Shown: piece by piece, positions 8,587-20,971 of the stretch
How positions within the stretch are numbered: position 1 is the first letter of the stretch
Layout: every line of letters starts with the position of its first letter
Source of the DNA: VRUE01 sp963753585
Lineage (GTDB): Bacteria > Actinomycetota > Thermoleophilia > Solirubrobacterales > 70-9
Direction of reading: 5' to 3'
DNA length: 64,000 bases
NCBI GenBank assembly: GCA_963753585.1
Contig: CAVWCU010000001.1
Coordinates: 1,736,001-1,800,000 of the forward strand
Notes under the pieces: generated by a model
What the model was told of the DNA's origin: nothing
The model's input: the letters and a program-made list of their open reading frames with translations, nothing else
Database searches by the model: none
Made by a program: the position numbers and the translations under genes

Positions 8587-11500
8587 ATGGCGCAAACGGC
8601 GACCGTGCAGATCGAGATGCCCGAGATGGGCGAGTCGGTCACCGAGGGCATCGTGCTCGAGTGGCACGTCGCCGATGGCGATTTCGTCCGCGAGGGGGAT
8701 ACGGTCGTCGAGGTGTCGACGGACAAGGTCGACGCCGAGGTGCCGGCTCCGGCCGACGGCACGATTACCAAGCTGCTTGTCGCGGTCGACGACGAGGTGC
8801 CGGTGGGGGCGCCCATGGCTGAGATGGAGCCCGGTGAAGGACTCAGGCGAGTCGGCCGCGGGGCCCGTCGCGGCCTCGGGGGGGCCTGCGGGCGGGGGCG
8901 AGGCCTCCGTTCTCGGCCCCCCCGAGTCCACGCCACCCGCGGAGGAAGCGTCGAAGTCCGCGGCGGATTCCAATGGAGCCGATGGGGTTCGGGCGACGCC
9001 TGTCGCGCGGCGGGTGGCTGAAGAGAACGGCGTCGACCTTCGCTCGGTAGCTGGGTCGGGACCCGGGGACAAGGTGACCAAGGAGGACGTACTTGGGGCC
9101 GCCAACGGTGGGAGGCCGGCTCCGGCCGCCGGTGAGGAGAAGGCTTTGCGGGGGCCCGCCGCGATGCTGGCTCAGGCGATGGACGAGTGCCAAGGAGGTG
9201 CCCACTGCCACTTCGTTCAGGACGGTTGCGGTGGACACGCTCGATGCCAAGCGCAAGGCGCTGAACGGGTTGCTGAAGGAGCGGGGGATGAAGGTCTCCT
9301 TCACCCACCTGGTCGCCTGGGCGATCGTGCAGGCGGCGAAGCGGCACCCGGTGATGACGCGGGTCTTCGAGCGGCGCGACGGCAAGCCGTTCGCCCTGGA
9401 GGGCGGACCGGTCAACCTCGGGATCGCGGTCGACGTGGAGCGCAAGGACGGCTCGCACAGCCTGATGGTGCCGGCGATCAAGGGCGCCGAGGGGTTCGAC
9501 TTCGCCGCCTTCCACAGCTACTACGAGGATCTGATCAAGAAGACGCGGGAGAGCAAGCTCACCGCCGACGACTTCCAGGGCACCAACATCTCGCTGACCA
9601 ACCCGGGTGGGATCGGCACCGTCGCCTCGGTCCCCCGCCTGATGAGCGCTCAGAGCGCGATCGTCGCCACCGGGGCGATCGCCTACCCGCCCGAGTGGGC
9701 CCACGCCTCACCCGACCGCCTGCGCCAGCTCGGCGTCTCCAAGACGATGACGCTGACGTCGACCTACGACCACCGGGTGATCCAGGGGGCCGAGTCCGGT
9801 GCCTTCCTGCGCAGCATCGAGCAACTGCTGCAGGGCGAGCACGGCTTCTACGAGGGGGTCGCGGCGGACCTGGGCGTGGAGACCGCGCCGATCTCATCCG
9901 CGCACCCGGCCTCCGCCTCAGCCCCGCCGCTCGGCGTCCAGCAGCCAACCGAGGAGATGGCCGTCACCACCACCCAGCCCGACGAGGAGCTGCTGCAGGC
10001 GGTGCAGGCCGCCACCTCGCTGCTCAAGGGCTACCGCACGCACGGCCACCTCGCCGCCCGGCTCGACCCGCTCGGGCGAGAGCCCAAGGGCGACCCGGCG
10101 ATCCAGCCCGAGAACCTCAACCTGACGCCGGAGCTGATGGAGCGGATCCCGGCCTCGATCCTGCGCATCGGGGTGCCCGGCGAGACCCTGCTCGAGGCGC
10201 TGCCGCGGCTGCGCGAGGCCTACTGCGGCACGATCGCCTACCAGTTCGAGCACCTCTCCTCCCACCATCAGCGCACCTGGCTGCGCGAGATGGTCGAGAC
10301 CGGGGCCCACCGCCAGCCGCTCGCCGACGAGGAGAAACGCCGCCTCCTGCGCCGCCTGATCGACGTCTTCGAGTTCGAGCGCTTCATCGAGAAGGCCTAT
10401 CTGGGACAGAAGATCTTCACGATCGAGGGCCTCGACGTCGTCGTACCGATGCTCGATGAGCTGGTCACCCTCGCCTATCGCGGCGGTGCCGAGGAGGTCG
10501 TCTTCGGCATGGCCCATCGCGGCCGGCTCAGCGTCCTCGCCCACAACCTCGGGCGCTCGGTCGAGTCGATCCTGGCCGAGTTCGAGGGCTCGAAGAAGAT
10601 CGACGCGGTAAAGGCCGTCGCCGCGATCCCCCACGGGGGCACCGGCGACGTCAAGTACCACTACGGCCACCAGGGGGTCTACGAGACGAGCGAGGGCGAG
10701 AAGATCGCCGTCCGCCTCTACCCCAACCCCAGCCACCTGGAGTTCGTCAACCCGGTGGTCGAGGGAGCCACGCGCTACCTCCAGTCCGACTTCGAGGGCT
10801 CGCGGATCGAGCACCAGCCCAAACGCGCGGTGCCGGTGCTGCTGCACGGCGACGCCGCCTTCCCCGGCCAGGGCGTGGTCGCCGAGACGCTCAATCTGCG
10901 AGCGCTGAAGGGCTACACCACCGGCGGCACCGTCCACCTCATCCAGAACAACCAGGTGGGCTTCACCACAGACCCCGAGGACGCCCGCTCGACCCCCTAC
11001 GCAGCTGACATGGCGAAGGGCTTCAACGTCCCGATCGTCCACGTCAACGCTGACGACGTCGAGGCCTGCTCGTCGGCGATCCGCCTGGCGATGGCCTACC
11101 GCGAGCGCTGGGGCCAGGACATCGTCATCGACGTGATCGGGTACCGCCGCTACGGCCACAACGAGACCGACGAGCCCGCCTACACCCAGCCCCAGGCGGC
11201 CGCCAAGATCAAAGCGCACCCGCCGGTCTCCGAGATCTACGCCGAGAAGCTCATCGGCGAGGGTGTGATCGCCAAGGAGGACGTCGAGACCTGCGCCCGC
11301 GAACGCCACGACGAGATGTCTGCATCGCTGAAGGACCTCCGTCACAAGATGGAGCTGGGCGACTACGAGGACCCGACGGTGACCACCTCCAGCACCGGTG
11401 AGCTCGACCGCAGCGCCAGCCCTCCGGTCCAGACCGCCGTCCCGATCGAGAAGCTGCGCGAGCTGAACCAGGCGCTGATCGAGGTTCCGGAGAGCTTCAC

Positions 11501-12599
11501 GGTTCACCGCAAGCTGCGCAAGCCCCTCTCCAACCGGGTCGACGCGCTCGACAAAGGCGGGATCGAATTCGGCCACGCCGAGGCACTCGCCTTCGCCTCG
11601 CTGCTGACCGAGGGAGTCCACGTCCGCCTCACCGGGCAGGACACCGAGCGCGGCACCTTCTCGCACCGCCACCTCGTCCTCCACGACGAGAACACCGGCC
11701 TCGAGTACTGCCCGATGCAGAACCTCGCCGACGCCAGCGCGCCCTTCGAGCTCTACAACAGCCCGCTCTCGGAGATCGCCTGCCTCGGCTTCGAGTACGG
11801 CTACTCGGCGGCCACCCCCAACTCGCTGATCCTCTGGGAGGCCCAGTTCGGCGACTTCGCCAACGCCGGGCAGGTGATCGTCGACAGCTTCATCGTCTCC
11901 GGCGAGGCAAAGTGGGGGCAGACGAGCCGCCTCACCCTGCTCCTTCCCCACGGCTACGAGGGCTCGGGCCCCGAGCACTCCAGTGCCCGCATCGAGCGCT
12001 TCCTCGCCCTCGGCGCCGAGGGCAACATCCGCATCGCAAACCCGACCACGGCCGCCCAGTACTTCCATCTGCTCCGCCGCCAGGCGCTGATCCGCAAGCC
12101 ACGGCCGCTGGTCGTCTTCACGCCCAAGGGACTGCTGCGCCTCGATCGCGCCGCCGCGACGCCGAAGCAGCTGACCGAGGAACACTTCCATTTCATCCTC
12201 GACGACCCGAGCGCCGACGGGCGACGCGAGAAGGTCGAGCGGCTGATCCTCTGCACCGGCAAGGTCTACTTCGACCTTGACGCCAGCGATCGGCGCGAGA
12301 AGGCCGAGAACGTGGCAATCGTCCGGGTCGAGCTGCTCTACCCCTTCGCCGAGGAGCAGCTGACCGAGCTGATCGCCACCTACCCGAATCTGAAGGAGAT
12401 CACCTGGGTCCAGGAGGAGCCGCGAAACATGGGCTGCTGGAAGGTGATGTCCCGCCGCCTCCCCCACCTGCTGCCCGAGGGCGTCGAGCTCGGCTACATC
12501 GGCCGTCCGACCCGGGCCAGCCCGGGAGAGGGCTACTCCGGGACTCACGCGAGGGAGCAGGAGCGGATCGTGCTCACGGCTCTGACGCCCGGGGCATAG
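8587..12599 (+). CDS. kgd: 2-Oxoglutarate dehydrogenase E2-E1 fusion with N-terminal lipoyl domain (two frame breaks)
   Basis: Encodes, in one chain of about 1335 residues, a complete E2o followed by E1o. In order: lipoyl domain (residues 1-80, lipoyl Lys in VSTDKVDAEVP), Gly/Ala/Pro linker, E3/E1-binding domain (ATPVARRVAEENGVDL), E2 catalytic domain with TYDHRVIQGAESG (His of the acyltransferase), then the ThDP-dependent E1 with EEVVFGMAHRGRLSVLAHNL and a C-terminal transketolase-like domain. Mycobacterial Kgd and corynebacterial OdhA have the E2-E1 fusion but lack the lipoyl domain. The frame changes near 8835 (after MEPGE) and near 9190 (MDE to SAKEVPTATS); each fits one extra base. The last frame is open to TAG 12597. 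A 12-bp inverted repeat (8875-8886/8915-8926) falls in the linker. It oxidatively decarboxylates 2-oxoglutarate to succinyl-CoA. Confidence 0.9.
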
Positions 12600-12607
12600 G
12601 TAGCTGG

Positions 12608-12727
12608 CGCGGCGGGTCCTAGCGTGGGGCGGGGGTGCCCCTCGCCCCGACAAGTGCCTCGCTAATTAGCTCGGCACTTTGAGTATCCGCCGGTTCGAGG
12701 GACACCCCCGCCCCACGCCACCCACGC
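12608..12727. repeat. Long palindromic element between kgd and the DUF3817 gene
   Basis: The arms GTGGGGCGGGGGTG-CCCTCG and CGAGGG-CACCCCCGCCCCAC pair almost perfectly; the loop holds a second palindrome (AGTGCC...GGCACT around GCTAATTAGC). Read on the minus strand the ends are GGGTGGCGTGG and CGCTAGGACCCGCC, close to the ends of the elements at 6469 and 34857. It may terminate kgd transcription, but there is no T-run. Most likely a dispersed palindromic repeat. Confidence 0.55.
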
Positions 12728-12744
12728 GAGATACGCTGAATTCC

Positions 12745-13095
12745 GTGCGTCAGATCGTGAGCCCTTTGAGGAAGCCGGTGCCGGGCCCGCTGTTCAAGTG
12801 GGTCAAGTGGATGTCGTGGATCGAGCTGGTTGTGTTTGCCGGTCTCATGGTGTTCTGGCTTCTGCCTGGGTTCGAGACCGAGACGATGGTGTTTGGCTGG
12901 GCGCACGGGCTCGGGTTCATCCTTCTGTGCATCGTGATCTGGGTTGCCTGCGGCAGGCGGGAAGCGCCTTACACGCTGCTCGCGGCAACGCTCACGCCGG
13001 TCGGTCCGGTGGGCAGCGTGATCGGAATCGAGTTGATCGAACGCAAGGGCTGGGGCGTTGCGGATTCTCCGCAAAGAGTTGCGGGATCGCCGTAG
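12745..13095 (+). CDS. DUF3817-type small membrane protein
   Basis: About 116 residues with three hydrophobic segments (WIELVVFAGLMVFWLLPG, HGLGFILLCIVIWVAC, YTLLAATLTPVGPVGSVIGI) and a basic start. The length, the conserved HG in the second segment and the final GS-x-IGIEL pattern fit the DUF3817 integral membrane family; its role is unknown. GTG 12745 is preferred over earlier in-frame starts because those fall inside the palindromic element. It converges on aconitase; the 215 bases between the two stops hold a 7-bp stem (GCGTCGG/CCGACGC near 13190) and no gene that I can see. Confidence 0.72.
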   Translation: MRQIVSPLRKPVPGPLFKWVKWMSWIELVVFAGLMVFWLLPGFETETMVFGWAHGLGFILLCIVIWVACGRREAPYTLLAATLTPVGPVGSVIGIELIERKGWGVADSPQRVAGSP

Positions 13096-13310
13096 ACACC
13101 GCCTTATCGGCTTGACCGCAGGCATTCGGCGCGGTATAGGTACAACCTGACTGTTTCTCTGAGCAGTCCCGTTTAGGGGAACGGCCGCGTCGGCATCCCT
13201 CCCTGGCTACCGACGCGTAGGTGCAGTGAGGGTCGCGCGGACCCCCCTGCCTCCCGCGGCCCTCCTGCATCTCATCTGCGGGCCGGAGTGGCGGCTCCCT
13301 GTCAGACGAG

Positions 13311-16121
<2,811 letters not shown>

Positions 16122-16167
16122 AGCTCCATCCTAGGGAGGGCGGCGCTCCTAACCGCGTTGCGAGGCA

Positions 16168-16968
16168 CTACCGCTTGTCGAGCTGGCCTTTGGCGACGTT
16201 GGCGGCGGCCTTCTGGCCCGCATCGCCGCTGGCGACCTTGACGGAGATACCGGGGCTAGCCAGGGCGAAATGAGCCAGCAAGCGTTGCTGGAAGGGAGCA
16301 ACGGTGATCTCGACCTTGTTGTGCTCGATTGCCTTCACGACAGCTGACGCAACCTGTTGCGGCGTTCCGGTGCCGAGGCCGGGGATCGGGTCGGCGCCCG
16401 AGTCGGCGTACATGCCAGCTTCTCGGATCGTGCCAGGGGAAACGATCGAGACTCCAATGCCGACCGGGTCGAGGTCGGCTCGGAGGCCGAGGGCGAAGCC
16501 GCGCAGGCCGAACTTGGTCGCGTTGTAGACGGAGGAGAGCGGTGTCGCCGACTTGCCGGAGAGGGAGGAGATGAAGACCATGTGACCGTGGCCGCGCTCG
16601 ATCATTCCCGGCTCGAGGGCGCGGGCGAGGTGCATCGGCGCCTCGAGATTGACGCGCAGCGTGCCCTCCAGCCGCTCGCTCGTGTACTCGGGCAGGCGTC
16701 CGGTCCCGGGCAGGCCGGCGTTGGCGACGAGGACGTCGACCTCGCCAGCCGCGGCGGCCAGCTTCTCCGCCGCGCCTGGCTCGGCCAGATCTGAAGGCAC
16801 CACCCGGTGGCCCTCACCGGGCAACTCGGTCGCGAGCCCTTCCAGCGCCTCGGCCTTGCGGCCGCTCAGCACCAGCTTCGCCCCGCGCCCGGCGAGCGCC
16901 TGGGCGATCGCTCGCCCGAGGCCTCCTGTGGCCCCGGTCAGCAGCGCAGTCTTGCCGGCAAGTTCCAT
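16168..16968 (-). CDS. Short-chain dehydrogenase/reductase
   Basis: 266-residue classical SDR. The NAD(P)-binding motif TGATGGLGRAIA is at residues 10-20, NAG in VANAGLPGTG, catalytic Ser in ISSLSGKS and the YNATKFGLR Tyr-x3-Lys. The ATG at 16968 gives the usual short N-terminus (MELAGKTALLTG); the frame is open further upstream but that stretch looks non-coding and runs toward the c-di-AMP riboswitch region. The substrate cannot be told. A C-terminal basic, Ala-rich tail of about 30 residues is typical of actinobacterial members. Confidence 0.88.
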   Translation of the reverse strand: MELAGKTALLTGATGGLGRAIAQALAGRGAKLVLSGRKAEALEGLATELPGEGHRVVPSDLAEPGAAEKLAAAAGEVDVLVANAGLPGTGRLPEYTSERLEGTLRVNLEAPMHLARALEPGMIERGHGHMVFISSLSGKSATPLSSVYNATKFGLRGFALGLRADLDPVGIGVSIVSPGTIREAGMYADSGADPIPGLGTGTPQQVASAVVKAIEHNKVEITVAPFQQRLLAHFALASPGISVKVASGDAGQKAAANVAKGQLDKR

Positions 16969-17096
16969 CCCAGCGCGCAAGCTAGCACCCCAAACGTCGA
17001 AGGAAGGAGGCGGGCAAGTGCGAAAGGCCACAAAATGTTTGTTTTCCATGAGCAAATGGCCGGGCGATCGTCTACACTGCCGCCGTTCCGAACAAC

Positions 17097-17229
17097 CGAA
17101 ACGCCGAGTCCCGTGCGCTGGAGGCGCCACGGGAGCGGGGGAACCACGTTTTCGGGGCTAACTCGCCTAGTTCAGGCGGGGGCGCAGGCTCCTTTCGCGC
17201 CAGCCCGACAGCTAACCCCGTAGGCCGAC
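17097..17229 (+). promoter_or_regulatory. ydaO-type c-di-AMP riboswitch
   Basis: The leader contains the two conserved blocks of this class: GCGGGGGAACCAC near 17135 and CCCGACAGCTAACCCCGTAG near 17204-17223, separated by variable hairpins. In Streptomyces and relatives, ydaO elements precede cell-wall hydrolase genes (rpf, NlpC/P60), exactly the type of gene that follows here. Ligand binding is expected to turn expression off. The RBS AAGGAG (17231-17236) follows directly. Confidence 0.85.
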
Positions 17230-17242
17230 AAAGGAGATCGGT

Positions 17243-17800
17243 TTGCGCAACAACAGGCAGAAGCTCAAGCTAGGCATAGCTGCAGTAGGGGCGTTGATGG
17301 CACTGGCCCTGGCTCCCGCTGGCGCGGCGGCCGAATGCGACGGGGGCGGCGTTTCGTCCGCCGAAGTGGACATCTGCACGCCGACGGCCAAAGGCCGGCT
17401 GCTGGACAACGGGATGCTCGTCCCACCGAAGTCCGCTCCCCCGAAGGTCAAGGCCGTGATCGCCGCGGCCAACAAAATCCGCACCAAACCCTATGTTTTC
17501 GGCGGCGGCCACGCCCGCTGGTGGGACCGCGGCTACGACTGCTCCGGCTCGGTCAGCTTCGCGCTCCACGGCGGCAAGTTCCTCGAAAGCCCGCTGCCCT
17601 CGGGGCCGATGGCGAAGCTGGGCCTTCCCGGCGAAGGCCGCTGGATCACGGTGTACTCCAATCCCGGCCACGCCTACGCGGTGATCGCCGGCTTCCGCTG
17701 GGACACCTCCGGCAACACCGACGGCAGCACCGGCCCCAGCTGGCACGAAGACCTGCGCACTCCCGCCGGCTTCGTCGCCCGCCACCCGGCCGGCTACTGA
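17243..17800 (+). CDS. Secreted NlpC/P60-type peptidoglycan hydrolase
   Basis: 185 residues with a signal peptide (GIAAVGALMALALAPAGAAA, cleavage near residue 30) and a C40-peptidase-like domain. The catalytic Cys is in RGYDCSGSVSFAL and the likely His in NPGHAYAVIAG. The domain is short and binds no obvious wall motif, as in many actinobacterial leaderless-hydrolase-like proteins. The start is TTG 17243, placed by AAGGAG seven bases upstream. It stands alone after a c-di-AMP riboswitch, so its level should follow cell-wall or osmotic state. A strong GC hairpin follows the stop. Confidence 0.85.
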   Translation: MRNNRQKLKLGIAAVGALMALALAPAGAAAECDGGGVSSAEVDICTPTAKGRLLDNGMLVPPKSAPPKVKAVIAAANKIRTKPYVFGGGHARWWDRGYDCSGSVSFALHGGKFLESPLPSGPMAKLGLPGEGRWITVYSNPGHAYAVIAGFRWDTSGNTDGSTGPSWHEDLRTPAGFVARHPAGY

Positions 17801-17820
17801 GCTCCGCCTCCCTCCTACTC

Positions 17821-17844
17821 CGCCCCGGCCAACCGGCCGGGGCG
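17821..17844 (+). terminator. GC-rich hairpin after the NlpC/P60 gene
   Basis: CGCCCCGGCC-AA-CCGGCCGGGGCG forms a nearly perfect stem 20 bases after the stop codon. The downstream sequence is T-rich but has no uninterrupted T-run, so termination efficiency is uncertain. Confidence 0.6.
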
Positions 17845-17911
17845 AGATTGTCCTTGCGTTCTTGAACCACTCGGATAACGTTTTCATGTAGCTGCTACAC
17901 CCGACATCCGC

Positions 17912-18919
17912 TTGGCCGACCTCACCAAGCACTACGGCGAGGTGGTCGCGGTTGCGGGAATTAGCCTCGAGATCGAGGCCGGTGAGTTCTTCACGATGCT
18001 CGGCCCGTCGGGCTCGGGGAAGACGACGACACTGCGGATGATCGCCGGCTTCGAGGACCCGAGCGGCGGCACGATCGAGCTGGCGGGTGAGGACGTCAGC
18101 GGCGTGCCCCCATACGACCGCGCGGTAAACACGGTCTTCCAGGACTACGCCCTCTTCCCCCACATGAGCGTGGGGGAGAACGTCGCCTATGGAATGCGCG
18201 TGGCCAAGGTCGCCAGAGAGGAGCGCGCTCGCCGCAGCAAGGAAGCGCTGGAGATGGTGCGCCTGCCGGGCTACGCCGATCGCAGGCCCGGGGAGCTCTC
18301 GGGCGGGCAGCGCCAGCGCGTCGCCCTGGCACGGGCGATCGTAAACCGGCCAAGGGTGCTCCTCCTCGACGAGCCGCTGGGCGCGCTCGACCTGAAGCTG
18401 CGCGAGCAGATGCAGGTCGAGCTGAAGACGATCCAGGGCGAGGTCGGGATCACCTTCGTCTACGTCACCCACGACCAGGACGAGGCGCTGACGATGAGCG
18501 ATCGCATCGCCGTCTTCAACCAGGGGAGGATCGAGCAGGTCAGCCCTCCGGTCGAGCTCTACGAGCACCCGGCCACCGAGTTCGTCGCCGGCTTCGTCGG
18601 CGTCTCCAACCTGCTCGAGCGCGACGGCTCGCGCTTCACGATCCGCCCGGAGAAGATCCAGCTGGTCGATCCCGGCGCTGCCGCCAACGGCCTGCGCACC
18701 GAGCGCGGGCGCATCGCCGACATCGCCTATGCCGGGATGGTGACCCGCTACACGGTCGCCCTCGACGCGGGCGGAGAGCTTCAGCTCGTACGACAGAACG
18801 TGGAAGGCACGTCGTCAGACGCTGTCTCCGAGCAGGGGAGGGAGGTAATCGTGGGCTGGCGCCCGGAGCACACGGTCGTCGTCCAGGGCAGTTCTAAAAC
18901 AGAGGAGGAACCACCATGA
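17912..18919 (+). CDS. potA: Polyamine-type ABC transporter ATP-binding protein
   Basis: 335 residues, PotA family. Walker A GPSGSGKTTT, Q-loop VFQDYALFPHM, signature LSGGQRQRVALARA, Walker B LLLDEPLGALD and H-loop THDQDEA are all present, followed by a TOBE-like C-terminal domain. The only start in frame after an upstream stop is TTG 17912, but homology seems to extend upstream (ATPDIR), so the true start may be lost to a small indel near the ATG at 17886. First gene of a four-gene operon (ATPase, binding protein, two permeases); ATGA overlap with the next gene. Confidence 0.9.
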   Translation: MADLTKHYGEVVAVAGISLEIEAGEFFTMLGPSGSGKTTTLRMIAGFEDPSGGTIELAGEDVSGVPPYDRAVNTVFQDYALFPHMSVGENVAYGMRVAKVAREERARRSKEALEMVRLPGYADRRPGELSGGQRQRVALARAIVNRPRVLLLDEPLGALDLKLREQMQVELKTIQGEVGITFVYVTHDQDEALTMSDRIAVFNQGRIEQVSPPVELYEHPATEFVAGFVGVSNLLERDGSRFTIRPEKIQLVDPGAAANGLRTERGRIADIAYAGMVTRYTVALDAGGELQLVRQNVEGTSSDAVSEQGREVIVGWRPEHTVVVQGSSKTEEEPP

Positions 18920-20103
18920 GAAGGCGACAAGCAAACACCGCGCGCACGGCGTGGCTGATCGTCGGAGGGTTGCTGGCAGTCATGCTTCTGCTCGCCGGCT
19001 GCGGCTCCAGCGACGACGACACCACCAATGCCGAACTGCAGCAGCTCGGCAAAGGGGAGGGTCAGGTCGCCCTGATCTCGTGGGGGGGTTACGTCGAACC
19101 AGCCTGGTCGAAACCCTTCGAAGAGAAGACGGGCTGCACGGTCAACAACAAGGTGGCCGGCACCTCTGACGAAATGGTCTCGCTGATGCGTACCGGGCAG
19201 TACGACGGCGTCTCGGCGTCGGGCAACGCAACGGCGCGGCTGGTCGAGGGAGGCGACGTCGACCCGGTCAACGTCGACCTCGTGCCCAACTACGAGACGA
19301 TCTTCGACGACCTCAAGGACCAGCCCTACAACACCTTCGACGGCGTTCACTACGGGATCCCCCACGGACGCGGGGCGAATCTCCTGATGTGGAATTCCGA
19401 CGACGTCAAGCCCGCCCCGACCTCCTGGGACGTGGTCCTCGACCCGGAAAAGGCTGCCAAATACAAGGGGCAGATCAGCGCTTACGACGACCCGATCTAC
19501 ATCGCCGACGCGGCCGTCTACCTCAAAGCTCACCAACCGGATCTGGGAATCGAAAACCCCTACGAGCTGAACGACGAGCAGTTCGAAGCAGCGGTGAACC
19601 TGCTCAAAGAACAGCGTCCCAACGTCGGCGAATACTGGTCTGACCTGACCAAGCAGATCGCCTCCTTCGCCGACGGCGACAGCACGGTCGGGACCACCTG
19701 GCAGTACCAGTACTTCGCCCTGCAGGAAGAAGGCAACCCGGTGGCGGCAAGCCCCGCCAGCCAGGGCTTCCTGCCCTCCGAGGGTGCGACCGGATGGTCG
19801 GACACCTGGATGATCAGCTCCGAAGCCAAACATCCCAACTGCATGTACAGGTGGATGGACTGGATCGTCTCGCCGAAAGTCAATGCCGAAGTGGCTGAAG
19901 TATTCGGTGAGGCGCCCTCGCAGAGCCTCGCCTGCGAACACACCGCAGACAAAGAATTCTGCACCAAATACCACGCTGACAATCCCGGCTTCTGGAAACG
20001 CGTCTACTACTGGGAGACCCCGCTCGCCGACTGCGGCAACGGGTCCACCAACTGCAAGGACTACAACGACTGGGTCCAGGCCTGGACCTCGATCAAGGGT
20101 TGA
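18916..20103 (+). CDS. potD: Spermidine/putrescine-type solute-binding lipoprotein
   Basis: 395 residues. A type II signal peptide ends in a lipobox LLLAGC (Cys at about residue 30), followed by a Ser/Asp/Thr linker and a periplasmic-binding-fold domain beginning VALISWGGYVEPAW, typical of PotD/PotF. It would hold polyamines or a similar cation outside the membrane and deliver them to the two permeases encoded next. RBS GAGGA lies just upstream, and the start overlaps the ATPase stop (ATGA). Six extra cysteines in the C-terminal half (TGC, NCMY, LACEHTADKEFC, DCGNGSTNC) are unusual and may form disulphides. Confidence 0.9.
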   Translation: MRRRQANTARTAWLIVGGLLAVMLLLAGCGSSDDDTTNAELQQLGKGEGQVALISWGGYVEPAWSKPFEEKTGCTVNNKVAGTSDEMVSLMRTGQYDGVSASGNATARLVEGGDVDPVNVDLVPNYETIFDDLKDQPYNTFDGVHYGIPHGRGANLLMWNSDDVKPAPTSWDVVLDPEKAAKYKGQISAYDDPIYIADAAVYLKAHQPDLGIENPYELNDEQFEAAVNLLKEQRPNVGEYWSDLTKQIASFADGDSTVGTTWQYQYFALQEEGNPVAASPASQGFLPSEGATGWSDTWMISSEAKHPNCMYRWMDWIVSPKVNAEVAEVFGEAPSQSLACEHTADKEFCTKYHADNPGFWKRVYYWETPLADCGNGSTNCKDYNDWVQAWTSIKG

Positions 20104-20954
20104 GCCGCCGGCTCGCCACGCTGTTCCACAGGCGCCCCCACCTGCGGGTGGGGGCGCTTCTCGCCGCTCCGGTGGGCTGGCTGGTCATCGGCTACCTGGG
20201 CTCGCTCGCCGTTCTCCTGATCGCCGCCTTCTGGACCGTCGACCCGCTCAGCGGCGAGCTCGTCCACAGCCTCAGCCTGGAGAACTTCGAAACGCTCTTC
20301 GACGAACCGGTATACCGCGACATCGTCGGGCGAACGGTCTTGATCGCCGCCCTGGTCACGCTCACCGACGCCGTCATCGCCTTCCCGATCGCCTTCTACA
20401 TGGCAAAGGTGGCGAGCAGGCGAGGTAGGGCGATCCTCGTCGTCGCCATCCTGATCCCGCTCTGGTCGAGCTACCTGGTCAAGGTCCTCTCCTGGCGCAC
20501 GATGCTCTCCAGCGGCGGCGTGGTCAACTGGGCGCTCGAGCCGCTCGGGCTGCACGGACCCGGCTTCGGCAACACCGCCGTCTGGCTGGTGATGAGCTAC
20601 CTCTGGCTGCCGTTCATGATCCTGCCCATCTACGCCGGGCTGGAGCGGATCCCGAACTCGTTGATCAGCGCCTCTGAGGACCTCGGCGCCTCGGCGTTCA
20701 CGACCTTCCGCCGCGTGATCCTGCCGCTCTCCTTCCCCGCCGTCGTCGCCGGCTCGATCTTCACCTTCGCCCTCACCCTCGGCGACTACATCACCCCCAG
20801 GCTCGTCTCCAACAACCAGTTCATCGGCAACGTCGTCTTCAACAACATCTCCAACAACCTGCCCCTTGCCTCGGCACTGGCCCTGGTCCCGATCGTGGTG
20901 ATGGTCGGCTACCTGCTGGTCGCCCGCAAGCTCGGGGCCTTCGAGCACATATAG
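20100..20954 (+). CDS. potB: Polyamine-type ABC transporter permease, PotB-like
   Basis: 284 residues with six hydrophobic segments and the EAA loop (SASEDLGASAFTTFRRVILP) that contacts the ATPase. The first segment (GALLAAPVGWLVIGYLGSLAVLLI) and order in the operon fit PotB. The TTG start at 20100 overlaps the binding-protein stop by four bases, so translation is probably coupled. Confidence 0.9.
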   Translation: MSRRLATLFHRRPHLRVGALLAAPVGWLVIGYLGSLAVLLIAAFWTVDPLSGELVHSLSLENFETLFDEPVYRDIVGRTVLIAALVTLTDAVIAFPIAFYMAKVASRRGRAILVVAILIPLWSSYLVKVLSWRTMLSSGGVVNWALEPLGLHGPGFGNTAVWLVMSYLWLPFMILPIYAGLERIPNSLISASEDLGASAFTTFRRVILPLSFPAVVAGSIFTFALTLGDYITPRLVSNNQFIGNVVFNNISNNLPLASALALVPIVVMVGYLLVARKLGAFEHI

Positions 20955-20971
20955 ATGGTCTAGGCGACGCG

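Noticed and set aside
9918..12653. Long open frame (about 911 codons) on the minus strand opposite the E1 part of kgd
   Set aside because: High-GC shadow of the strongly conserved E1 coding frame; its translation has no family pattern.
13096..13310. 215-base gap between convergent genes as a possible structured RNA
   Set aside because: Only a short GC hairpin is visible and none of the conserved blocks of riboswitches or small RNAs that I know.
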